The notes beneath the pieces were generated by a model. The model saw only the letters and a list, made by a program, of their open reading frames with translations, was not told the DNA's origin and made no database searches. A DNA stretch of 59,043 bases, from positions 1 to 59,043 of the forward strand of contig DCFX01000059.1 in the NCBI GenBank assembly GCA_002314445.1, given 5' to 3'. Shown in pieces: positions 16,592 to 26,253 of this stretch. Made by a program: the position numbers and the translations under genes. Each line of letters starts with the position of its first letter. Position 1 is the stretch's first letter. Origin of the DNA: Treponema sp. UBA1793 (GTDB taxonomy: Bacteria; Spirochaetota; Spirochaetia; Treponematales; Treponemataceae).

Positions 16592-19500
16592 ATGAAACGA
16601 ATATGGGAAAATCCTGAAATCCAGGAAATCGACAGACTGCCTGCACGCAGTCCGCTTATTCCTTTTGACTCTATCGATAAAGCTGTAGAAGAATGTGCTG
16701 CGGGCCCGGAATCGTGTCCAATGACAAAAAGTCCGTATTATAAAAACATAGACGGACAGTGGAAGTTCACGCTGCTTGAATCTCCGGTACAGGACGAAAG
16801 CGGCAGGTTTCAAAACTGGGCGGCCCCGTCGTACAATGTAACGCAGTGGGCAGATATCTCCGTACCGGGAACATGGACTCTTCAGGGATACGATTATCCG
16901 CACTACACAAACGTGCAGATGCCGTTTGATACACTGCCGCCGAACGTCCCGGAAAAAAATCCGACAGGCTTATACAGGCTTGATGCGGAAATCCCGTCTT
17001 CATGGAAAGGCCGGCGGGTCGTACTGCACATCGGTTCTGCGGAAAGCTGTACTATCGTATACGTAAACGGTACAGAGGCCGGAGTTTCAAAGGATACCCG
17101 CCTCCCGTGTGAGTTTGATATAACCCCGTATCTCACGTGGGAAGGCTATTCATGCAGGGCCATCATTGCAATAAAAGTCGTACGGTACTCGGATGCTTCG
17201 TTTGTTGAAGACCAGGACCAGTGGTGGTTCGGCGGCATTCACCGGAGCGTGTACCTGTATTCGACGGAACAGTCGTTTATTGCCGATATACAGGCCCTTA
17301 CCCGCGTCGAACCCGCAGATGGCGGCGGACACAACGGTATACTTCCGCTCGTCCTGACACTCGGATATGCAGACAATGGCAGCATGACCAGAGTCGTTCA
17401 GGGACAGGCGGAAAAAATGCTGTATGCCGTAAAATATGCGGTATATGAACTTGCAGGCACACCGCAAAAAGGTATTCCCGGCAGGCTTGTTGCATCGGGA
17501 GAAAGTTCCGGTTCATACGATTACCGCATGACGCTTGATGAAATCCATGCTGGCATAAAAATCGACAGTGTTAATTTATGGACGTCCGAACATCCATCTT
17601 TATATATACTTGCTGTAAGTCTTTGCGAATACGGAAAGGACGGAAAAGCCGCCCGCGAGATTGAAAGCACAGCATGCACAGTCGGATTCAAAACGGTCGA
17701 AATAACAAACCGCGAACTGCGCATGAACGGAAAGATGGTATACATACACGGCGTAAACCGGCACGAACACAGTGAGTTCCACGGCAAAACACTCACAACT
17801 GAAGAGATGATCCACGACCTGCATCTGCTCAAATCGTACAATTTCAACGCAGTGCGCACATGCCACTACCCCGATGACGAACGCTGGTATGAATTATGCG
17901 ACAGATACGGCATATACCTGCTCGACGAAGCAAATATTGAAAACCATGCATTCTACGACTGCCTCGCACGCAGCGATGCATGGGCATATGCATACATGAC
18001 ACGTGTCCAGCGGATGGTACGCCGCGACAAAAATCATGCATCAATTTTCGGATGGTCGCTCGGCAACGAAAGCGGAGACGGCCAGAACCAGTGTGCATGC
18101 GCCGCATGGATACGGCGCGTTGACAATACCCGCATCGTCCATTACGAAGGTGCAGTCCGCCCTGAAATCACGCAGGGCGGATATACGCTTGATTCATTAG
18201 CGCGCGGAAGGGGAATCACCGACCTTATATCTCCGATGTATCCCGAAATCAGCCTTATTGTAAAATACGCAGAAACAAGGGAAGATGAACGCCCCGTCAT
18301 TATGTGCGAATATTCCCATGCAATGGGCAATGCAAACGGCAGCCTTGCAGACTACTGGAAAGCCATTGAATCGCACCACGGACTGCAGGGCGGATTTATC
18401 TGGGACTGGATTGATCAGGGAATTGCGGCGGAACTTGCGCCGGGGAAAAACGGCAGTCCGCAGGGCGGCAAATACTGGAAATACGGCGGAGACTTCGGCG
18501 ACGAACCGAATGACCATGATTTCTGCATCAACGGACTCACATTCCCCGACCAGACGCCGAAACCCGCAATGGAAGAATGCCGGTACCTTTTTGCACCTGT
18601 CCGCCTCAGCGCCATTCATGCGATTCAGGGCGAATTTGAAGTGGAAAACAGATATGATTTTACATCCCTTGCAGGCCTTTCCCTCAAATGGGAGATAAGG
18701 CGGAACGGCGTGCCATATATGACAGGGAAGGCACCACTGCCGGAAGTACAATCGGGTATGAAAGCAGCTGTCACGCTCCCGTCCGTAACGGAAGCCCTTG
18801 CAGCTAATACGGACGGAGAGGAACTCGTTCTGCATACGGAATTCGTGTACACATCGGACACTCCGTTTGCAGCAGCAGGAACACTGGTACGCGCAGATGA
18901 ATTCATGATTGCCGAATCACAGGAATGGCAGAATTTTGAAGGCAGTACGGGCAATTCAGCAGCAGGTTCAAATGAAATTACGGAAACTGCTGTGCATACG
19001 GCAGAAAGTTTCAAACCGGTGCTGTTCCGCGCAATGCTAGAAAATGAAGGTGTCAAAGGTGATCTGCCGCATATAAACGACACAATTCAGCCCTGGTGCT
19101 TCCTGAACAAACCGACGCAGGCATGGCTTAACAGCGGCATTCAGGACATGATTGTTAAGCAGAAAAGCGATACGGAATATGAGCTTGTGTCAGGAAAAGA
19201 TGCAGTGAACCAGGTTTCGTTCGGTACATGCAGCTACAACGTAAAACAGTGCACAGCTCAGGACAAGCAAAAATATATCAGGATTGACGTACTGTTCTCC
19301 CTCACTGATGCACTTCCTGAATATCCGCGGGTTGGTATTACCGTACCGGTAAGCGCCGTCATGGACAAAGTGCGGTGGTACGGACGAGGACCACATGAAT
19401 GCTACAGCGACAGAAAAGCGGGTGCAATGCTCGGAATGTACGAAATGAACGCTGCATCACTTGAAGTCCCGTACATCGTACCGCAGGAAAACGGAAGCCG

Positions 19501-19786
19501 CTGCGACACGAAATATGTTGAACTGAGCGGAGGCGGACACTCACTGCACATTCAGTCGCTCACACCGTTCAGCTTCAGCGTATCAAAGTATACTGTTAAA
19601 GATTTGTTCAGAAGCGCTCACCCTGCAGAGCTTACTGATTTGACAAAGGCTGAACAGGAGCCGCACTGGATGCTTACAATCGATGCCGCCCACAGGGGTG
19701 TCGGAACAGGCGCCTGCGGTCCTGATACGATGGAACAGTACCGCATCCGCCCCGGCGTCTATAAACTGAGTCTCAGACTCTGGTAA
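16592..19786 (+). CDS. lacZ: Beta-galactosidase, glycoside hydrolase family 2 (LacZ type)
   Basis: 1064 residues, matching the E. coli enzyme in length and in domain order: jelly-roll sugar-binding domain, immunoglobulin-like domain, TIM barrel, second immunoglobulin-like domain and the C-terminal super-sandwich. GVNRHEHSEFHG starts the barrel. The acid/base Glu493 is in WSLGNESGDG and the nucleophile Glu573 in MCEYSHAMGN; GGFIWDWIDQG is the metal/sugar loop. No signal peptide, so it acts in the cytosol on imported beta-galactosides. It is single-gene, divergent from the CUT1 importer and ends at a strong terminator. Confidence 0.97.
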   Translation: MKRIWENPEIQEIDRLPARSPLIPFDSIDKAVEECAAGPESCPMTKSPYYKNIDGQWKFTLLESPVQDESGRFQNWAAPSYNVTQWADISVPGTWTLQGYDYPHYTNVQMPFDTLPPNVPEKNPTGLYRLDAEIPSSWKGRRVVLHIGSAESCTIVYVNGTEAGVSKDTRLPCEFDITPYLTWEGYSCRAIIAIKVVRYSDASFVEDQDQWWFGGIHRSVYLYSTEQSFIADIQALTRVEPADGGGHNGILPLVLTLGYADNGSMTRVVQGQAEKMLYAVKYAVYELAGTPQKGIPGRLVASGESSGSYDYRMTLDEIHAGIKIDSVNLWTSEHPSLYILAVSLCEYGKDGKAAREIESTACTVGFKTVEITNRELRMNGKMVYIHGVNRHEHSEFHGKTLTTEEMIHDLHLLKSYNFNAVRTCHYPDDERWYELCDRYGIYLLDEANIENHAFYDCLARSDAWAYAYMTRVQRMVRRDKNHASIFGWSLGNESGDGQNQCACAAWIRRVDNTRIVHYEGAVRPEITQGGYTLDSLARGRGITDLISPMYPEISLIVKYAETREDERPVIMCEYSHAMGNANGSLADYWKAIESHHGLQGGFIWDWIDQGIAAELAPGKNGSPQGGKYWKYGGDFGDEPNDHDFCINGLTFPDQTPKPAMEECRYLFAPVRLSAIHAIQGEFEVENRYDFTSLAGLSLKWEIRRNGVPYMTGKAPLPEVQSGMKAAVTLPSVTEALAANTDGEELVLHTEFVYTSDTPFAAAGTLVRADEFMIAESQEWQNFEGSTGNSAAGSNEITETAVHTAESFKPVLFRAMLENEGVKGDLPHINDTIQPWCFLNKPTQAWLNSGIQDMIVKQKSDTEYELVSGKDAVNQVSFGTCSYNVKQCTAQDKQKYIRIDVLFSLTDALPEYPRVGITVPVSAVMDKVRWYGRGPHECYSDRKAGAMLGMYEMNAASLEVPYIVPQENGSRCDTKYVELSGGGHSLHIQSLTPFSFSVSKYTVKDLFRSAHPAELTDLTKAEQEPHWMLTIDAAHRGVGTGACGPDTMEQYRIRPGVYKLSLRLW

Positions 19787-19829
19787 CTACATCAGGGCTG
19801 TATACAGGTCTTAATCTTTTCTTCAAAGT

Positions 19830-19861
19830 GCCCGGGGAGTTTTTCCCCGGGCGTTTTTTTT
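19830..19861 (+). terminator. Rho-independent terminator after lacZ
   Basis: GCCCGGGGA (19830-19838) and TCCCCGGGC (19844-19852) form a 9-bp GC stem with a 5-nt loop; T-run at 19854-19861. Confidence 0.93.
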
Positions 19862-19883
19862 ACATAAAACTTTTGTTCATAAT

Positions 19884-19929
19884 AAAACTGCACGAAACAG
19901 ATTCCATACGCCCCGGTTCGTGCAGTTTT
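19884..19929. terminator. Terminator of the mgl/mel operon
   Basis: 13-bp inverted repeat AAAACTGCACGAA (19884-19896) / TTCGTGCAGTTTT (19917-19929), with T-rich ends on both strands. It lies just past the stop of the last minus-strand gene. Confidence 0.8.
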
Positions 19930-19932
19930 TTA

Positions 19933-21210
19933 TTATTTTAAATAACCAAGATATGCATGCTGATATTCAATAATCGTATCCAGCAGTTTCTCTGTATTCA
20001 GAATATTATCATTTGTCGGATCAACAAGCAGAGCCTGCAGGGCCAGTTCCCGGGAACCCTCTATTGCGGCTTCGGCGCACAGCCGTAACACTCCGACCCT
20101 GTTTGAAAGCAGCGAACTGAAACCGACAGGCATTACGGTATCGAGATTAACCCCTGTTATGCCGTTTCTGTCGACAATACCGGGAACCTCCACAACAGTA
20201 TCCGGCGGCAAAGCCGAAATATAACCGTTGTTAATAAGGTTTACCGCGAGTTCCCTATGACCGCTGTTATTCAAAATCCCTTCTATAATTGGTACGACTC
20301 TCCAGTATTCTTCCGGCTCTGTTCCGGATTTTATTCTCTGATACTTATCTACCTGATGTCCAAGGCATTCTTTCTTATAATTTGTATAAAAATTCAATAC
20401 TCCTGCATGATCCGCTACCTGCTGGGACCACTGGATATATTCGCTGAAATGGCTGTCTGTTGTAATCGGTATTTTACCGAAATATTTAATAATCTGCATA
20501 AACAGCCCGCGCTCCATTGTACCGTCGAAATATGCGGGACCTTTTTCCATAATATCGTTCATTGCAGTTTTACCCGATTTGCAATACACAGCATCAAGAA
20601 GAACGCTGAAGTGATTCAGACCTCCGGCGGTAATTTCCAGGTCTTCAGCAGGAATCCCCAGAATTTTCGGAAGATGGATTATCAGTGACGAAACTTCATG
20701 ACACAAACCGACAACCTTCAAGCGGGGATATTTTTTCGTAATTGCAGTCATTATATTCGTCATAGGATTACTCAGGTTGAACACATAACTGTCCGGACAC
20801 AGCTGCGAAACATCTTCACAGATGTCCAAGATCGGAGGAATTATCCGCAACGAATGAAAAATTCCTCCGGGCCCACCGTTTTCTCCATAAACCTGTTTTA
20901 TACCGAATTGCTGCGGCAGATGCCAGTCCATTTCCCACAGCTCATAGCGGTCTCCGACTTCTATAGAAATCAGTACAAAATCAGCCCCCGGCAAAGCCTT
21001 GCGGCGGTCCGTCGTTGCCGTTATCGTATAGTCAAGATGATTGTCAGCAATAAATTTTCCGGCAACAGCTTCCACTTCACTCAAAGATTTCTCATTGATA
21101 TCAACCAGTACAATTTCACTTCCACGGAGCGTTTTGCTTTTAAAAACATCTCCTAAAGCTCCCAGCCCGAACATTGCACTACCGGCACCGATTAAAACAA
21201 GTTTACTCAT
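19933..21210 (-). CDS. Glycoside hydrolase family 4 enzyme (NAD/Mn-dependent)
   Basis: 425 residues. N-terminal NAD-binding GAGSAMFGLG; metal-binding Cys in GLCHEV and the following Asn-His (GGLNHFS) typical of GH4. These enzymes cleave glycosides by a redox-assisted elimination needing NAD+ and Mn2+. Substrate cannot be fixed: it differs from MelA at the GLCHS position (GLCHEV here) and may be an alpha-glucosidase, alpha-galactosidase or glycuronidase. GGAG precedes the ATG. Last gene of the mglBAC-galM-melA run, 72 bp after melA. Confidence 0.86.
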   Translation of the reverse strand: MSKLVLIGAGSAMFGLGALGDVFKSKTLRGSEIVLVDINEKSLSEVEAVAGKFIADNHLDYTITATTDRRKALPGADFVLISIEVGDRYELWEMDWHLPQQFGIKQVYGENGGPGGIFHSLRIIPPILDICEDVSQLCPDSYVFNLSNPMTNIMTAITKKYPRLKVVGLCHEVSSLIIHLPKILGIPAEDLEITAGGLNHFSVLLDAVYCKSGKTAMNDIMEKGPAYFDGTMERGLFMQIIKYFGKIPITTDSHFSEYIQWSQQVADHAGVLNFYTNYKKECLGHQVDKYQRIKSGTEPEEYWRVVPIIEGILNNSGHRELAVNLINNGYISALPPDTVVEVPGIVDRNGITGVNLDTVMPVGFSSLLSNRVGVLRLCAEAAIEGSRELALQALLVDPTNDNILNTEKLLDTIIEYQHAYLGYLK

Positions 21211-21282
21211 ACAATACTCCTTACAATTATTGGTTAGAAAGGTCTTTCAAAAATAACAGTTTTTCAAAATCCTTTTTTCTGA

Positions 21283-22659
21283 TTAAAACAGCGGAAGCAG
21301 ATCCTTATGTATTTCAAAGAGATCGTCCACCATGTCATACATCTGATCAAGATTCAGCATAGAATTGCATAACGGATCCATCATCACCGCGTGATAAACA
21401 TGTTCCTTTCTATGCTCCAGTACCGCAGCCACTGTCAGCATCTGCACATTGATATTGGTCCGGTTATAAGCTGCAAGCTGCTCCGGAAGCTTTCCCATAT
21501 AAACCGGCTGGACACCGTTCCGGTCAACAAGGCAGGGAACTTCAACGCAGCAGCCTTCAGGGAGATTCGTGATAAGACCTGTGTTCAAAACATTTCCATT
21601 AATACTGCATTTACAGTCAGTCACGACAGAATGCATAATATATCCTGCGTATTCCTGACTTGTATCAACATACAGTTCTTTTCCTTCGCTGACCGTTTTC
21701 CTGATATTTTCAAATTCTCCAAGATTTATTCTGCATCGGCGGATATATTCATTCACCGGAATACGGAACGTATCGATCAGCCGCTGGTCTTTAAGAAAAT
21801 AGGGACAGTATTCTGCATTATGCTCGCTCGATTCAGTCACATAATATCCGAGCCGTCCGAGCAGCTCAAAACGAACTTTGTCCGTGGAAAACGTTTCTGC
21901 CGCACTGTTTTTGAAATTTTCACGAAACCATGTATCTTTGCCGGTATAACCATACAGATGCTCAGGAACATAGTCGGGATTCTCATCAATTCTTTTTTTA
22001 AGATCAAACAGCCGGGGATATAAATCTTTTCCCTGATGTTTCAGTACGAGGAACCATGCCTGATGATTGATTCCCGCAACCTGGTACTGCAGTTCCTGGT
22101 GAGGAATATTAAGATAGAGAGCAAGCTGCTTTGATGTTGTCTGGACACTGTGACACAGCCCGACGTATCTGACATCGGGATACCGTGTCTGTACATACAG
22201 AGAAAGCATAGCCATCGGATTTGTATAATTCAGAAGATATGCATCAGGTGCATACCTCTCAATTGCCTGACAGATTTCATCCATCACCGGCATGGTCCTG
22301 AGTGCTCTGAATATTCCTCCGACACTCATCGTATCCGCAATGGTCTGCTTTAAACCATATTTTGCAGGGATTTCAAAGTCTGCGAGCGTCGATTTAAATC
22401 CCCCGATCTGTACCATATTAATAATAAAATCAGCACCCTTTACCGCATCAGAAATCGTTGTACATGTTTCAATTCTTGCACTGCATCCACGCTGGGTTAC
22501 GAACATCTCTGCAATTTTTTCAATTATCGAAAGCCGCTCAGGATCAATATCCTCCAGGCAGAAAATGCAGTCTGAAAATTCGGGAAAACTTACAATATCC
22601 GCTATGAGTTGTTTTGAAAAAACAACACTCCCGGCCCCAATCAATGAAATTTTTATCAC
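21283..22659 (-). CDS. melA: Alpha-galactosidase, GH4 (MelA type)
   Basis: 458 residues, close in length to E. coli MelA (451). Shared blocks include the NAD-binding GAGSVVFSKQL, the QIGG segment, LKQTIADT, GGIFRALRT, LLNYTNPMAM, VGLCHSVQ with the metal-ligand Cys, AGINHQAW, and VTESSEHNAEYCP. It probably releases galactose from melibiose- or raffinose-type alpha-galactosides in the cytosol. The initiation codon is GTG, with GGAG seven bases upstream. It follows the mutarotase gene directly (1 bp gap). Confidence 0.92.
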   Translation of the reverse strand: MIKISLIGAGSVVFSKQLIADIVSFPEFSDCIFCLEDIDPERLSIIEKIAEMFVTQRGCSARIETCTTISDAVKGADFIINMVQIGGFKSTLADFEIPAKYGLKQTIADTMSVGGIFRALRTMPVMDEICQAIERYAPDAYLLNYTNPMAMLSLYVQTRYPDVRYVGLCHSVQTTSKQLALYLNIPHQELQYQVAGINHQAWFLVLKHQGKDLYPRLFDLKKRIDENPDYVPEHLYGYTGKDTWFRENFKNSAAETFSTDKVRFELLGRLGYYVTESSEHNAEYCPYFLKDQRLIDTFRIPVNEYIRRCRINLGEFENIRKTVSEGKELYVDTSQEYAGYIMHSVVTDCKCSINGNVLNTGLITNLPEGCCVEVPCLVDRNGVQPVYMGKLPEQLAAYNRTNINVQMLTVAAVLEHRKEHVYHAVMMDPLCNSMLNLDQMYDMVDDLFEIHKDLLPLF

Positions 22660-22660
22660 T

Positions 22661-23650
22661 TCAGTTCTCCTTCTGCTTTATAAACTGATATATAAACTGT
22701 ACCGTTCCGCTTTTTTCTTCCTTCGGAGGCACCGTAAGAATATGTGATTCTTTTTTTAAACCTTTGTTATCAAGATTGACAGCATCCGTTGAACAGGTCT
22801 GTCTTTCAACACAAAAGAACGGTTTACCTTTGGGAGTGAATACCTGCATATGCGTAAAATCCTCTGTTGCATCTATATAGACCCGCAAATCTATGGCCGG
22901 ATAATCAACAAATGCCCGCTTTTTGGGATCAAGCCCCGTAAAACAGTTATCAAGATTAAGTCTCCCGGGGGATACCGGAACACGCAAATCGAAATCAGTC
23001 CCTTCGACATCCAGCAATCTGCCTGTAGGCAGAAGATCATCGGTCAATTCCATCATGTATTTTGCAGGAACACAGATGTAAGACCCTCTGTCTCCGCACA
23101 ATTTTTTAAAGAACGTGTGATATGAAATTCCGTAAGGTAATTCTGCGTTGTCCTGATTTTCGATTTTATACGTAACAGAAAAACCTGTTCTGGTAATCGT
23201 CCATACAATGCGGAGCGTATGGACAAACGGAAATCCTTCAAAAACAGGATGACGAGGCGTAATGGAAAGCCATGTTTCCAGTTGAACTGAATCGGCAGTT
23301 ACAACCGGCTCTTTATACTGCCACGATTCATCATATACCAGAGAATGCATGAAAACAGGAATACCATGCTTCTGCTGCCAGTGCTGTACTCCTTTAAATT
23401 CATAAAAACAGTTCCGCAACCGGTTTGGAAACGGATACAAAACAGGATTCCCTGTATAGTAGGATTTCAATGAAAAGTAAGTATCATAGTGAATAATCTC
23501 GTATTCATCGACACGGAAACAGTACACATTATTTCCGAGCGCGGGAGAAACCTTTACAAGAACAGAATGGTCTCCGTTTTTTTCTTTTGTATAGCCCAGC
23601 AGAAATGCTGTCTGACCTTCAATCTTTTCTGTATCGTAATAAAATGCCAT
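22661..23650 (-). CDS. Aldose 1-epimerase (galactose mutarotase) family
   Basis: 329 residues of the mutarotase fold. Active-site signatures: NRLRN (76-80), His102 in VFMHSLV, His178 in YGISYHTFF and the catalytic Glu282 in CVERQTCSTDA. It would interconvert alpha- and beta-galactose after hydrolysis, a natural step between MelA/LacZ and galactokinase. GGTGGAG lies before the ATG. Situated between mglC and melA, eight bases after mglC. A glucose-6-phosphate epimerase-like activity is an alternative. Confidence 0.9.
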   Translation of the reverse strand: MAFYYDTEKIEGQTAFLLGYTKEKNGDHSVLVKVSPALGNNVYCFRVDEYEIIHYDTYFSLKSYYTGNPVLYPFPNRLRNCFYEFKGVQHWQQKHGIPVFMHSLVYDESWQYKEPVVTADSVQLETWLSITPRHPVFEGFPFVHTLRIVWTITRTGFSVTYKIENQDNAELPYGISYHTFFKKLCGDRGSYICVPAKYMMELTDDLLPTGRLLDVEGTDFDLRVPVSPGRLNLDNCFTGLDPKKRAFVDYPAIDLRVYIDATEDFTHMQVFTPKGKPFFCVERQTCSTDAVNLDNKGLKKESHILTVPPKEEKSGTVQFIYQFIKQKEN

Positions 23651-23658
23651 AACTCCAC

Positions 23659-24675
23659 CTATTTCCTTGTAATGTATTTTTGTGCATCAATTGCCACCGC
23701 AAGAATGACAATTGCACCTTTAATAATGTAAAGCATATACGGACTGACACTTATATAAACCAAGCCATAATTTATAACCTGAAAAATAATTACGCCTACG
23801 ACGATACCTCTGATAGTTCCGACTCCGCCCATAAGCGACACGCCACCGACGACACATGCGGCAATAGCATCAAGCTCGTAACCGTTTCCAAGATTATTTG
23901 TGGCACTTCCTGTTCTGGCAACTTCCAGTGATCCTGCGAAACCGTACAAAAAGCCGGCAATCAGATACACAAGAATTATTGTCAGGTTAATATTAACACC
24001 GGAAACTTTTGCCGCTTCGACACTGTTCCCAATAGCAAACAGATTCCGTCCAAGCCTTGTTTTATTCCATATAAACCACATGATTCCGATTGCAGCGGCT
24101 GCATATAAAATCAGGAAAGGAATATGAAACAGTTCTCCCTGTGCAAAATACGTAAAAGAATCACTTAACCCGCCTATAGGAGATGCCTTCCCGACTTTTT
24201 CATAATATGTTGAAGTAACTCCATAAAGAATCATTCCGGTGCCCAGTGTTGTTATAAATGCAGTAACAGATAATTTTGACACAACAAGGCCGTTTATCAG
24301 CGAAATAGCACCGCAAATAAGTGTTACCAGCAGAACCGGTACAATCACAGGTAAATTCAATCCGGGAAATATAATGTTTTTATTCGTTACCGATTGCAGT
24401 AATGAAGCCGAAATAACAGCGGAAAGACCTATAAACCGGCCTATAGCCAAATCACAACCTGCAAGGACAATAATTCCTCCAACACCGAGGGCGAGTATGA
24501 TTCTTGTTGCTGCCTGTGTAAAAATGAATTTAAAATTTTTAAATGACAGGAAAGTCGGGTCAATTATTGTAATCACTACAAGCAATAGGGCAAGTACAAT
24601 ATATATGGCGTTATCCATCAATACAGAATTTATTTTGCGCTTACCATTCAGTTCTATTCTACCAGTTGTATTCAT
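23659..24675 (-). CDS. mglC: Galactose/methylgalactoside ABC transporter permease MglC
   Basis: 338 residues; eight to ten helices, CUT2 permease. GVGGIIVLAGCDLAIGRFIG, the hallmark segment of RbsC/MglC permeases, is near residue 70. The start at 24675 has GGAGGA six bases upstream; a longer frame to 24744 would overlap mglA and is rejected. Third gene of mglB-mglA-mglC. Imports galactose with the MglA ATPase and MglB receptor. Confidence 0.94.
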   Translation of the reverse strand: MNTTGRIELNGKRKINSVLMDNAIYIVLALLLVVITIIDPTFLSFKNFKFIFTQAATRIILALGVGGIIVLAGCDLAIGRFIGLSAVISASLLQSVTNKNIIFPGLNLPVIVPVLLVTLICGAISLINGLVVSKLSVTAFITTLGTGMILYGVTSTYYEKVGKASPIGGLSDSFTYFAQGELFHIPFLILYAAAAIGIMWFIWNKTRLGRNLFAIGNSVEAAKVSGVNINLTIILVYLIAGFLYGFAGSLEVARTGSATNNLGNGYELDAIAACVVGGVSLMGGVGTIRGIVVGVIIFQVINYGLVYISVSPYMLYIIKGAIVILAVAIDAQKYITRK

Positions 24676-24685
24676 ATTATTCCTC

Positions 24686-26188
24686 CTATAAATGTCTGGC
24701 AGCCAAACGGAGAATTTTCTCCTGATCAGCATCTTTTGAATCAAGAATTCCTGCTATCCGGCCATTGCTCATAACAAGAATTCTGTTTGCAATCCCCAGC
24801 AATTCCGGCATTTCAGAAGAAATCATAACTATTCCCTTTCCCTGCTTTGCCAAATTAATTATCAGTTGATATATTTCATATTTTGCTCCGACATCGATGC
24901 CCCGAGTTGGTTCATCAAGCAGAAGGACATCCGGAGTTGTAAGCAGCCATCTGCCGAATATGGCTTTCTGCTGGTTTCCACCGGACAAATATCTGATTTT
25001 TGTTTTTGCTGACGGTGCTTTTACTTTCAGCGTATTAATAACCCAATCAACCTCTTTATTGACTTTTTTGTCATTAATAACACCTGCACTACAGTATTTT
25101 TCCATATTGGCAATCGATATATTATCCTTTATGCTCATACCGGGTAAAATTCCATTATATTTTCGTTCTTCGGTTAATAATGCGAATTTATTTTTCTTTG
25201 CCATTCTGCAGCAGGAATTATTACAAACAGCATTGTTCAGAATTATATCTCCGCCTGATTTTGTCCGATATCCGAATATTCCTTCAATGACTTCAGTTCT
25301 CATCGCTCCTTCAAGACCTGCAATTCCGAGTATTTCACCCTTATGCAGAGAAAAGGAAATATCACGTACTAATGGAGAATACCGCAGTGAAAGATGTTTT
25401 ACTTCAAGAAGAATATCCCCAACTTCATTGGACCGCACTGGAAAACGATTTGTTAATTTTCTCCCGACCATCAAAGTAATAAGTTCATCAATACTGACAT
25501 CTGTAACATCGTTTGTTGTAACAACTTTTCCGTCACGCATGACAGTTACTTCATCAGCTATGGAAAATATTTCTTCCAGTTTATGAGAAATATAAATCAC
25601 CCCGCATCCTTTTTCTTTTAACTTTCTGATAACTGCAAATAAATGCGCAACTTCTTTTTCAGAAAGAGAGGAAGTCGGTTCATCCATAACAATAATCCTG
25701 GCATTCTGCGAAGCAGCCTTCGCAATTTCTATCATCTGCCGCTCAGATACTGATAAAAAGCCGACCTTTATAAAAGGATCTATTTGTATTCCAAGGTTAT
25801 TAAATATCCTCCGGGTATCTGCCTCCATTTTTTTTTCATCAATAATAAATTTTCCTTTCATTGGGAATCTTCCCAGCCAGATATTATCCATGACCCTCAG
25901 ACTCGTTACCTGATTCAATTCCTGATGAACCATTGAAATTCCATTGGAAATGGCCTCTGACGGAGTTTTGAAATTTACAGATCTTCCATTCAAAACAATA
26001 TTCCCGCTGTCCGGACAATAAATTCCAAACAAACACTTCATCAATGTCGATTTTCCTGCGCCATTTTCTCCGACCAGTGCATGAACAGACCCTTTTTTTA
26101 CAGACAGACAAACAGAATCTAGAGCGCGGACGCCAGGAAAAGTCTTTGAAATATTTTCTAATTGCAGCAATGCAGTATCACTATCCAT
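24686..26188 (-). CDS. mglA: Galactose/methylgalactoside ABC transporter ATPase MglA
   Basis: 500 residues with two fused nucleotide-binding domains, typical of CUT2 ATPases. The first has Walker A GENGAGKST (about 38-46), signature LSVSERQMIEI and Walker B IIVMDEPTSSL. The second has a degenerate Walker A (GLEGAMRTE), signature LSGGNQQKAIFGRW and Walker B VLLLDEPTRGIDVG. GGAG precedes the ATG. Ten bases separate its stop from mglC. Confidence 0.95.
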   Translation of the reverse strand: MDSDTALLQLENISKTFPGVRALDSVCLSVKKGSVHALVGENGAGKSTLMKCLFGIYCPDSGNIVLNGRSVNFKTPSEAISNGISMVHQELNQVTSLRVMDNIWLGRFPMKGKFIIDEKKMEADTRRIFNNLGIQIDPFIKVGFLSVSERQMIEIAKAASQNARIIVMDEPTSSLSEKEVAHLFAVIRKLKEKGCGVIYISHKLEEIFSIADEVTVMRDGKVVTTNDVTDVSIDELITLMVGRKLTNRFPVRSNEVGDILLEVKHLSLRYSPLVRDISFSLHKGEILGIAGLEGAMRTEVIEGIFGYRTKSGGDIILNNAVCNNSCCRMAKKNKFALLTEERKYNGILPGMSIKDNISIANMEKYCSAGVINDKKVNKEVDWVINTLKVKAPSAKTKIRYLSGGNQQKAIFGRWLLTTPDVLLLDEPTRGIDVGAKYEIYQLIINLAKQGKGIVMISSEMPELLGIANRILVMSNGRIAGILDSKDADQEKILRLAARHL

Positions 26189-26253
26189 GTTATTTCTCCG
26201 GAATGCGAATGCGGATATATATAAATTCCATACATATCCGCAGATTTCACTGT

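Noticed and set aside
16600..19600. Many antisense and shifted frames of 60-210 codons inside lacZ
   Set aside because: Shadows of the long beta-galactosidase frame; none has initiation signals or recognisable motifs.
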